Assembly: GCA_037783415.1 (NCBI GenBank)
Contig: JAZGTN010000025.1
Location: forward strand, 5,022,001-5,086,000
Reading direction: 5' to 3'
Origin: Leptasterias polaris
Lineage: Eukaryota > Echinodermata > Asteroidea > Forcipulatida > Asteriidae
DNA length: 64,000 nt
Made by a program: the position numbers and the translations under genes. How positions within the stretch are numbered: the stretch's first letter is position 1; the number at the start of each line of letters is the position of its first letter. Of the stretch, positions 39,301 through 51,300 are shown in pieces. Under the pieces are notes generated by a model. That model searched no databases and had not been told where the DNA came from. It was given only the letters and a program-made list of their open reading frames with translations.

Positions 39301-42300
39301 GCATCTCTTTGGAACTCCTTGCATGGTGCATGTTTCCCTCCATCCTACAATCTTTAAGAGGAATAGACTGTGCAAGTCTCGCGCGTAATCGAACTTCCGG
39401 GACCATAGTGGTCCCAACCATATGGAGTTTTACGTGGGCGAGATTTTGTTTCGTCAATTATTTTAGTTTAACGTAGGTTATGACCTAGAAAAGTATACAT
39501 GTTGTTGGGAATGTAATACTAAGTGATAACAACATATGAAAGTAAAACCAATTCAACAATATAACGAAGAAAACCCAAGAATTAAACTTGACCTCAGCTT
39601 CCGGTTATTGCAAAAAATTAAGAATTTTGTGCTCGCCTCCGATCATAAAACTTACGTAAACGCTTGTTTTGGATGCGCAATTATAATCGCCAGATGCTGT
39701 AATTGCAAAGCAAACCCTTTTCATTGCAGTCTATGGTTGTTGAGTCGTCAGCATCCTCTTTAAACTGCAATACGGGTCAATTTAAGACCCGTTTGACCTT
39801 CACGAATCCGCGTAAGGGGTTTCTAAAAAGTTAACATCAAATAGGCATCCTTGTCCCAGAGTTTTAATTTTTTTTCAATAATAATATACACACTATTGTG
39901 ATTGTTTTTTCAAAAGCTAAAACTTTTCATAAAATTGTAATGATTTATTTTTGTCACAAGATATAATTTAAAACAAAGATTTAATTTCAGAAATAAACAT
40001 GTTCTTCGTTTGACGTGTTTTCACGTTCGGATACGCGCGAGACTTGCACAGTCTATATCAATTCATCTTAAAGATTTTCTTCTCCTAACCGCTGACCGAG
40101 AGTTGCTTTAAGCCTTGTTTGGGGCAAACTTGCATAAAAAGACAAATAAATGAAATAAATAAATTCAAACTTCTGCGAAAATTATGCAAAATCTAACACT
40201 TCTGCTTCTGTTCATTTTCGTTAAAGTACGTGTGTGAATGGATCCATGATCTGCCAGGGACCTACTTGTACAACACGTAAGTACAATCCATAAGGTGATC
40301 GGGTTGGCGGGGTAGTGTGTTTCCGCACCTTCTGCCTCTAGAACCCCGGTTCGAATCCCTCCAGGAGCACTATGTGGATTGAGTTTTAAGTCCCGACCTG
40401 GGCCCAGTTTCATGCTTCTGCTAACCGTCACCATCAGCAAAGAGTCGGCACCTAAAATAGTTGGCGTTAAGATAAAGAGCTGGAGTTTGTTAGAGTGAGG
40501 AAGGATTCCAGTAGGGCCTATATGAGAGTTAGGATTCATTGACTCGACGACTATCAAAATGATTTTTTATATATATATATTTTTTTAATTCCAAGAGCAT
40601 CTTTAACACAGGTAAAACTCGTGCGTTTTTCTTTTTACAGCTGGTGGTACTACAACAACGCCACTGTTTGTCACAACACCGTGTACATGTCCTCCTGGGG
40701 ACTTTACGTGCTATGACTGCTCCAGATGCGTCAAACCGGAAGGCGTGTGCGATGGAGTTAACGATTGCGACAATATGTCAGATGAAGAAAACTGTGATTG
40801 TTACTATGGTGATCAAGTGTACACTGTAAGAAACTTTTCGTTCTCTTAAAATAAAAATAAATACAAAACGAAAGATGATTGGACTTTGACGGTGATTGGT
40901 TGTCATAAACAGTAACAATAGTGCAAATTTATGAGCAAGTTCAGTTGGCTGATCAGATTTGACCAGTAGTAGTAATAGTAGTGGCTTCTTATATAGCGCT
41001 CATATATGTCACTAAGTAACGCTCAAGGCGCTTACATTCAGTATTTTCCTGCAAGTTCAGAAGTCAAAATTAACGGTGGCCCGATGGCCCGATGGCCCGA
41101 GACCAGTGAAAATATCTCCGGGCCACCGATTACCCCAAAAACGATAGCCCGGTGGGACAGTGAAACATTTTCCTAAATAGCGAGTGAAAAAAAACTGCTC
41201 CGAAATCCTCACATGAGGTACGCAGGAGATGTTTCTGGTTAATATGGAGGTATGATTGTGTCAGATATATTTTAAAAAAAGATAAATTTTTGGCTAAAAG
41301 GATGCCCCAAATCGTCCGCTTGTGACTTCTGATGAGTCCACTCTCTTTCATCTGTTGAGCGCTATCAATAGATTTGCACAACGAATTGGACAAACTCTTG
41401 ATGATGCTGATCGAGTTTTCAATTACAAAATGTTATTGTGCCACCAAATTTTCTGGCGGGCCAGTAACATTTTTGTTCTACTGTCCCTGCCGGCTAGTGA
41501 GCAATTTAGTTTAATTTTTACCCCTGTGCAAGGTATATGTGGTGCAAGGTATATGTGGTGCTACGTTTTGAAATATCAGACTTATTCCTTATCACATAGC
41601 ACCATGTAATGGTTTACGAGGTGCTGTGGCGCAATATGCAGCCAATCAAATTAGAAACATCGGGGCAAAAAAACCCCTTCTCTTCTCGATGATTGCACTG
41701 GGTTCTTTTCTGTGCATTACACAACACACAGGACCTATGGCTTTACGTCCCATTCAGCAGTTGGTACCATTCATGCACACAGCTGTTTCGACTTTTACAC
41801 AATGGAACAAAGGTCCCACAAAATGTTATTCTTTGTTCAGCTTGGTGCCAATGCTCCGTATTTTTGACCGCGTGAGGGCGCTCTCAAACATATTTCTATC
41901 ACTTCCGGGGGTATAAGCGATTATCGTCTGCTCAGCTCTGTGTACAGTTTTAACATCGGCGTTCTGTCACTTCTGTGCGCGGTATAGTTTTTAGTTGCTT
42001 TTAAGTTGGGTTGTAACGGCTAATTGTCTTATTGTCCGTGGTGGATATGATGTCTGGTGGTAATGTGCTCCAGTCTTTAACTGTCTGGGGGAAGTATTTG
42101 AAGCAGTCTTTGTATAATCGCTTATACCCCCGGAAGTGATAGAAATATTTTTGAGAGCGCCCTCACGCGGTCACAAATACGGCGCATAGGGAAATACTTC
42201 AGAAAATGGAATACTTGATCAACAATAGCAAGTCCCCACAACTGTGCATACAAAATACTGTGTGTACTTTCCAACTTATACTTTTCTTTTTGAAAAATCT

Positions 42301-45300
42301 ATGAAGTATGAAATATTAACATAATATAAAATATATTTTTTTAAATCAAAATTATTTTGTTCTCGCTTAGGTGAACCAGCAGTTTGATGGTGACAACCCT
42401 TGTGAGACCTGCAAGTGTGAGATTGGCTCAACGACCCCAACGTGTGAAAAAATATGCAGCCTCACATGTGCTCCAGTAAGTATCCATTGCATCTGGTTTT
42501 GCTAAATAATTGCAATATATTATCAAATTTATCAAATTTATCAAATTAGCATACACTGTAGTAGACCAAGCAAGTCCTGCATTCATATGAACATTTTTGC
42601 AACCACTTTGGTCCCACGTATATTGCTTTAAAGGGTGTGTACAACATTGGTATGGTTTGAAATATAAAATTTCACAGTTTTGCACATAACTTACATTACA
42701 TGGTATACAACAATCCTTCACCGATCTTGAACTCTTGGTAGCAGCAGATACGGCTCCATTACTGCGGTGGTACCTGGGTGGTACTGCGCTGCCTAGCGAC
42801 GGGTTTAAGGGTTGGGCTACACGGCGATCATCTGATCAGTCACGGGTTATTGGACTTTTACTTTGCAAATCGCTTAAACCCGTCGCTAGGCAGCGCAGTG
42901 CACCCAGGTACCACCGCAGTAATGGAGGCGTATCTGCTGCCACCAAGAGTTCAAGATCGGTGAAGGATTGCTGTATAAAGATGGTCATGGTGGAAAACTT
43001 CCCTTGAAACAATTATGCTTGAAATGCTATTGTTTTTAGGAAATTATCAGAACAATTAGTCTTTATCCCGCATGTCCAAAACCTAATGTTTGGAAACATA
43101 TAATAGAATTTTTATTTCACAGTTTTCTCATGACTTCGAAGACTGATTTAGCTTAAACTTTCACAGGATACTGGTTTTTGACATATGTACCAATGTTGTA
43201 CATAATGTGCTTGAGGGAAACAAACTCAGAAGGAAAATTACCTCATCCGATGTGCAGTGTTTAAGAGTGGTTCATGCACTAAATCACAAACAGTGTGTTG
43301 TCATTAGTGAGAAGTGCTTCAAAAAACCCACATTTTCCTCTTGAAATATAACCAGCGTAACATACGGTTCACCATTTTGTGTAGAGTCAAAAATCTGGTC
43401 CTACAAAATGGCACTGTGTTCTGTCATGAAATTAAAGAAAAACCACACAATTTCAAGGGATATTTTTGTGAATCATTACATTCTACTTTTAGAATCTTTC
43501 CAACCATATTTCCATCTTTGTTGTGTTATTTACAGGATGAAATATTACACCTAAATGAAAACGACAACTCAAAATGCTGCGAGTGCCAGTCACAAGGTCA
43601 GAAACTATTTATGCAGACATTCTGTCAGTTTGAAAATTGTTTAGATTTAGTTTCTTGATAAACAAAAACCCTTTTTAAATGGGTGTGACAATTTTTTTAT
43701 TTGATAAATTGATGCTTCATTCCTTTATAATTAATTCATTTTTTTTAATGCTACAGCAACTACGTTACCAACAACGACCATTGTAACAACAACAGAATCA
43801 GGTGAGAAACTCTAGAACGTGTCCAATTTTTCTAGTCCTGGAGTCTCATCTTTGAGAGGGCAAGGCCGTTTTCGGACAACTTTTGAAGGTCAAGACAAGG
43901 GGCTACAGAAGCCATAGTCTGTGTGGCCTCGGTGGAATTCCTGGGGTCGATTTCACAAAACTCTTCCTAACTTAGGACTAGTCCTAGGCAATGCTAAGAG
44001 ATAGGACTAGTCTTAAGTTAGGACCAGTAACTTAAGACTAGTCCTATCTCTTAGCATTGCCTAGGACTAGTCCTAAGTTAGGAAGAGTTTTGTGAAATCG
44101 ACCCCTGGCCTGCATTTATTTAAAGTTGGTAAGGTAGTGCATTCTGCTCCACCAGCCAGGCTCCTAATACCTATGCCTACATCCTTACGGACTGTGAAGG
44201 CGGGTAACCCAGGAGTAGGTGGCAACGTGCCCCTGGTGACAGTTGATTTGGGTTGACAGCCCAAATCAGTTAAGTGTAGCTCTCACCTTGAAGCCGTCTG
44301 GCCTTGTGATGTGCGGCGATATCTCATATTAAAAAAAACACATAAAAAAAACATTTAAAAAAAGAATGCGTCTCAAGTTGTCATTTCATGCAAAGTGAAT
44401 AAGTAATACCTGCAGCTTTCTTCTCTTTTAATCAATCTCCATATCATTAACAATGTGGCATGTTCTCTGGCTTTTTGTTTTGTTTGTTGAATATTCGAAA
44501 TTGAAACAAATATCTGTGTCTTTTTTCTTCTCTTGAATAGTGTGCCCAACTGGATGCGTGTGTATGGAGAACTGTCAGGGTGCTGACAACTGCGTTTACG
44601 ACCTTGACTGTTCCTCATGTGTGTGTCCAACAGACTATGAATATAACGGGGAACACTGTATCTTGTACCCATCCAACTGCGCTTGTGTTTATAATGGTGC
44701 TACCTACGAGGTTAGTAGGATCTGAGAGAGGCCATTTTGGGTTTCTGATATGCAAGTCTTATCATGATCAATACAGGAAAGCTCCATTAAAGAAAGAGGC
44801 TAAAATAAAACATCCTTTTTGTCTTGCAGCTCACACCTGTTACCTCTGTGTGATTTCTTTTCCAAACAGTGAACTTAATTGGATCATGCACAGACCAGTA
44901 GGGCTGCTGACTGCCCCAGTCAGAATACCTGCTCCTCCATTAAGTTTAATGACCCAAGAAATTAAATGTAAACACACTCACTCTGTGAAAAGGATGTACA
45001 ATGTATACTTTCCGAGTGTTTGTGGCCAAACTCGGAAATTCTTTTATGGATCTTTCCCTGTGAAAGTGAGGCTCAGTGGTGTAACTGAGGGGGTTTCCAA
45101 TTGATGTCTGTGCATCCCCCCCCCCTCCCACCCCAACCCCCTCGGCCCGGTGCCCCCCTTACACTAACAGAAGATTATCCTATAAAAAGAAATACATGAC
45201 ATTAAAAAAGCTCTTATTTTCCATACATTTTGTTCATCTTACAAAAGTTAAATTTCTGCTTGTTTATAATTTCTTTTTTTGTCTTGTACAGGAAGGAGAG

Positions 45301-48300
45301 ATGTGGCCTAAAGGTTCCTGTCATCAGTGCACCTGCCTGAATCATACCGCCCATTGTGTACCACACTGCAATATCAACTCATGCCGAGACGTAAGATCTA
45401 GAGTAGAGTGTGGGTTCGAATCCCGGTCATGATCCTTGTGCCCTCGAGCAAGGCACTTAACCACAATTGCTTTGTAAACATTTGGGAAGGTAGTGCATTC
45501 TGCTCTACCAGCCAGGCTCCTAGTGGATGACACCCGTGCCTACATCCTTACGGACTGTGAAGGGGTAACCCTGTTTCAGCCCCAGGAGTAGGTGGCAACG
45601 TGCCCCTCATGACAGTTGATTTGGGTCCATAGCCCAAATCAGTTAAGTGTAGCCCTCACCTTGAAATTGTGGTGCGGCCTTGTGATTAGTTGATGTCTCA
45701 CAAAAATAAATAATAATTATACAATTATATATATAGTCATCAACGTCTGATAAATAACCTGTATTCCCAAGTGATCTTAGCATTAATATTATGAACTGAG
45801 GATTGGTATTAATCTGTTTTATCAGGGAAAAACACAAATAGTCAAAATTTACTAAAATGTACAAAGTTTGGAAGGCAAATTGGGTACAGTTAGTGAGCTA
45901 GAAATATAAGAGAGTTTTCACAAAAAAGTTGATGTCCTAAATTGTTCCCATGTTTAAATTTCAACTTTATTTGATCTTCCAATTAAAATTTTTTTGTTTT
46001 CATCCTCAAGTTTGAGTCTTTAGTGTAAACACTCATGAATAAGTTAGTTTTTCTTTAGATTATTATTTTTGGGGGTTATAATTTGTGATTTTTTTTTAAT
46101 TGTTATTTTTTGTTTGTTTGTAGAATCAACTTGAACTTGTTGATGAAACTGATGTGGGAGGTTGCTGTTTCTGTAGACCTTTTCGTAAGTACCAATGTAT
46201 TGTCTTAGATTTGCGATATTAAAATTATCATGTTCTTGCTTCCTAACCCTTTTAGAGAACATCATTGAATAATAATAACAATCACAATGATATTATAATA
46301 ATATCAGCTCTTACAACTCAATTCCAAAGAATGATCATTGCGCTTCGAACATTACTACCCCCGGTCACTGTGCCATTTATTCTAGTTCTAAAACCATCTC
46401 AGCCCCATTTGGGGAATACAGCCTGTGCTGCTAAGTATGTAGTGCACCAAGCTAAAGAACCATCTCTGCCCTACATGTACCCATTTACCCCTGGGTGAAG
46501 AGAAGCAATTATAGTTAAGTATCTTACTGAAGGACAAAAGTGTCATGACTGGGATTCAAACCCACACCCTGATGACTTAGGCACTCGAACTTGAGTCCGA
46601 TGCACTAAACCGCTCGGCCATGACACATCACACCATACACCCAGATAAGGCTATAATATTGCCGATTTTTTGACCCAACTTTCTCTAGTGAAATATCTGG
46701 AGAGGTTAATAAGTTTTCTTTTGTTTTAAAAAGGAGAACACCTATAAACCTGTCTATGTGTGTAGTGTTGTCATTTAGCTTTCTGGAGAGACTCTGCTTG
46801 GGTCCAAATGTCAGGCCATTAAAAATTATTTGCGTTTTAAAAAGTAAGTACTATGTTAACAAGGGAATCATTTGAAAAATGTCAGCTCAGGACTAAACTG
46901 TGTCTTTAAGCATTTTGGTTGAGTGGAAGAAGTCCAAATTTAGCGGCTGCTTGTGGCTGCTTGTGGCTGCTGTCGGCATTTTGGCACAAGCCTCTTGAGG
47001 GCGCTATTGTCTCTAAATTGTTCTAAAACCAATTGTAAATCTCATCTGCCTAGGAAGCCTAAATTGCTGAAATCTCATGTTTATGAAGGAGGATTTAAAC
47101 CCTCAAAAGTTAGAAACACAGTTTAGGATTTTATTGCAGTTACTTTCTTCCTGAGCTTGGAATAGGTTTTTCCAGAACAAACATTGAACTTATTAAGATA
47201 ATCATTGTTTTCATAATCTCAGCAACATCAGGACCGCCTACCACATCAGGACCGCCTACCACATCAGGACCACCTACCACATCAGGACTGCCTACCACAT
47301 CAGGACTGCCTACCACATCAGGACTGCCTACCACATCGGGAGCGCCTACCACAACGGAAGCGCCTACCACCACAGCAGCACCTACCACCACAGCAGCACC
47401 AACAACTGCTCAAACTACTATAGGTATAATATTAAACTAGCAGGCTTTTGAAATTTTCTTACATTAACTTTTTAATCAAATTGTTTTGAAAAAACTGAAA
47501 ACACTGTGGAAACAAAATTGCGTGTCTGTATGGGTAAATCAATTCCACTAACTAGGAACAGATTTGGTTCAGTAAATTTCCTTACAATTTAAAAGTTGAA
47601 AACTTTTTAATTTTTATTTCCACAGCTTCAACGACAGAGATTTATTGTAATGAAGATCTTGACGACTACACACCAGTGCAGTTAACACGGTACCTCTCAG
47701 ATTTTCCCAATACTCCAATCGGCCCCGATCAACCATGGCTACCTCCTGGCGTAACTGTACCAGGAGATGAATCCCAGATATACAATCAACAAAGCATGAT
47801 CATCACGTTCGTACCAAGCGCAAAAGTCACCGGGGTGACGGTTTCCATCCCGACCGGGGTGCGTCAAACGATCCGAGTGGCGTTTGTGTACTCTCCGAGT
47901 GATAGCTTCCTCACTGTTCCATTGCTGACAGATGGTGGCAATCGAATCTTTACTTGGGTCACCGGAGAGATGATTCCTCTTCCCAGCGAGACACCATTCA
48001 TGAGCTCATTGCGAGTGTTCCATGTTGGGATGCGAGACACAACATCCGGATACATCATCAAAGTGCAGGGCTGTGAAGAAACAAGTATGGTTTTTTTTAA
48101 AGAGAGGCTACGCCTTTGCTAACTACTTCAAAAATTATTGACCATAAAAACTAAGAAGCACTGAAGCTGTTCATGATGTACACTGCCCTCTATGGTATTT
48201 GGTTTTAGAGAAAGTGACTCAAAAAATATCAATCTAAGAAAACTTTCATGCATGAAACACTTCTCAGATTGTATTCAAAGTACAGGTTATTCTTACTGCG

Positions 48301-51300
48301 CTCTAGATTTTTGGTGATATCTCAAAAACGCTACCGCCTTTTGAAATGAAGTTTTCATAAGTTAGTTTAATTGTGTATATCTACATTTATGTAGGATTAA
48401 CACTGTAGACACACTTCCAAAAACCACAAGTATAAATTGCCTTTGAGTCTCTTAACACTAATACTTTCCAAAATTCCTGCCTGCTCCCTCCTTAGTTTCC
48501 ACAATTTTCTGCCGTGTAACCTTTTTATAACTTTTAGTAGAACTGTTTGTATATGTCTCAATTCTCAATTTGATTAAATTTTCTTCACTGCATCAGTACC
48601 ATACACCACAGGGCCAGTCACAGCCATCCACACCACACCTAGCCAATCCACGCCTGGCAAGACAACGCCTATTGTCACCACGCCTGTCCAAACAACACCT
48701 ATCAGGACCACACCCGTTCGTCCAACCACTCCAGAGGAGGACTGCGCAGAGGACCTCGACTCCTACACACCGGTAGACTTAAATAGATACAACTCTGATA
48801 CTGACAGTCAGCTCTCGCCCGATGACTGGTGGAAACCGACTAGCCCACCGACAGTCGAGTCCAACCCATACGCTGGATCGCATATCCGGGCAACCTTCAC
48901 TCCCCGAGCAAAGCTGACGTCAATCGTTGTTAAAAGCAGCCAAGGCAGCAATCAAGAAGTTCACGTTGCAATAAAATCCAAACCAAGTGATCGAGATGTT
49001 TTGATGCCACTACTCAGCCCAGAAGGTTTTCGGGTGTTTGTCGGGTTCACTGGATTCAAGATTCATCTACAAAAGAGTACCCCATTACTCCATGGACTTG
49101 AAGTGTACATCATCAACCCCAACCCGGGTACCAGTTATCAGATTGACTTCAATGGTTGTGAACATGTTGGTGAGTCATTGTTTGCTATTGATAATCGTGG
49201 CGTGTCGTGGCAGAGCAGTTTAGCTCACTGGACCAAAGCTCTGGTGTTGTCAGCAGCAGAGTGTGGGTTTGAATCCCAGCCATGTCACTTGTGCCCTTGA
49301 ACAAGGCGCTTAACCATAAATGCTTTGTAAAAAGCCAGGCTCCTGGTGGATGATACCCATGCTAACATCTTTAAAGAATGTAAAAGAGGTAATCCTGTTT
49401 CAGCCCCAGGAGTAGGTTGCAACCTGCCCCTGGTGACAGTTGATTTGGGTCGACAGCAAAAATTAAGTGTAGTCCTCACCTTGGGACAGTTTATTCATCC
49501 TGATTGGTCCAAATAAGATCACGTGACCGGGTCATGTTTAAATGTGCGATATAAATACAGTTGGAAGTGATTAAACATGACCTGACTTTATTGTGTCTAA
49601 AGAGGGCGCAATCAGATGATTGCGCAGAGCCTACAAGTTTCACAGCCCAATTTAGGTTTGCAGGTTGCATAATCATGCAAGTCACAACAAACACAAATTT
49701 TGTTTGAAGGTGTAAAAAGTGCACTAAGTAAAACACAGAATGTGTCTCCCAAAATGGTACAACCCAAAATTGTGTGATGTCATTTATAGGAGAATTCAAT
49801 CAATACGCTTTAATTCAAATACTGACGTTCTCTGTTTTTACCTTCAGAGCCAACTCCATCTGTATCGCCGTCCACGTCTTTTCCTCAGTCACCCACCAGC
49901 AGTAAGTTTAGGAAATTCCTAGTTTGAATTTGTCAAGGCAGAAAGAAATGAATGATTTAAATAATCCTCAAATTTTGGGATGCGAGACACAACATCCGGA
50001 TACATCATCAAAGTGCAGGGCTGTGAAGAAACAAGTATGGTTTTTTTTAAAGAGAGGCTACGCCTTTGCTAACTACTTCAAAAATTATTGACCATAAAAA
50101 CTAAGAAGCACTGAAGCTGTTCATGATGTACACTGCCCTCTATGGTATTTGGTTTTAGAGAAAGGGACTCAATAAATATCAATCTGAGAAAGGTTTTATG
50201 CATGAAACACTTCTCAGATTGTATTCAAAGTACAGGTTATTCTTACTGCGCTCTAGATTTTTGGTGATATCTCAAAAACGCTACCGCCTTTTGAAATGGA
50301 GTTTTCATAAGTTAGTTTAATTGTGTATATCTACATTTATGTAGGATTAACACTGTAGACACACTTCCAAAAACCACAAGTATGAATTGCCTTTGAGTCT
50401 CTTAACACTAATACTTTCCAAAATTCCTGCCTGCTCCCTCCTTAGTTTCCACAATTTTCTGCCGTGTAACCTTTTTATAACTTTTAGTAGAACTGTTTGT
50501 ATATGTCTCAACTCTCAATTTGATTTAATTTTCTTCACTGCATCAGTACCATACACCACAGGGCCAGTCACAACCATCCACACCACACCTAGCCAATCCA
50601 CGCCTGTCAAGACACCGCCTATTGTCACCACGCCTGTCCAAACAACACCTATCAGGACCACACCCGTTCGTCCAACCACTCCAGAGGAGGACTGCGCAGA
50701 GGACCTCGACTCCTACACACCGGTAGACTTAAATAGATACAACTCTGATACTGACAGTCAGCTCTCGCCCGATGACTGGTGGAAACCGACTAGCCCACCG
50801 ACGGTCGAGTCCAACCCGTACGCTGGATCGCATATCCGGGTAATCTTCACTCCCCGAGCAAAGCTGACGTCAATCGTTGTTAAAAGCAGCCAAGGCAGCA
50901 ATCAAGAAGTTCACGTTGCAATAAAATCCAAACCAAGTGATCGAGATGTTTTGATTCCACTATTCAGCCCAGAAGGTTTACAGGTGTTTGTCGGGTTCAC
51001 TGGATTCAAGATTCATCTACAAAAGAGTACCCCATTACTCCATGGACTTGAAGTGTACATCATCAGCCCCAACCCGGGTTCCAGTTATCAGATTGACTTC
51101 AATGGCTGTGAACATGTTGGTGAGTCATTGTTTGCTATTGATAATCGTGGCGTGTCGTGGCAGAGCAGTTTAGCTCACTGGACCAAAGCTCTGGTGTTGT
51201 CAGCAGCAGAGTGTGGGTTTGAATCCCAGCCATGTCACTTGTGCCCTTGAACAAGGCGCTTAACCATAAATGCTTTGTAAAAAGCCAGGCTCCTGGTGGA

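Noticed and set aside
42735..43007. Open frame of 90 codons on the plus strand
   Set aside because: It falls inside the palindromic element at 42708-42973; frames on both arms are by-products of the inverted repeat.
44580..45104. 174-codon open frame extending past exon 29
   Set aside because: It is in a different frame from exon 29 and runs into a MITE; the exon 29 frame keeps the TIL cysteine pattern and has a proper donor at 44711.
47140..47391. Minus-strand frame with repeated VVGSPDVVG peptides
   Set aside because: It is the antisense reading of the PTTSGP coding repeat in exon 32, which has clean splice sites and the correct phase on the plus strand.
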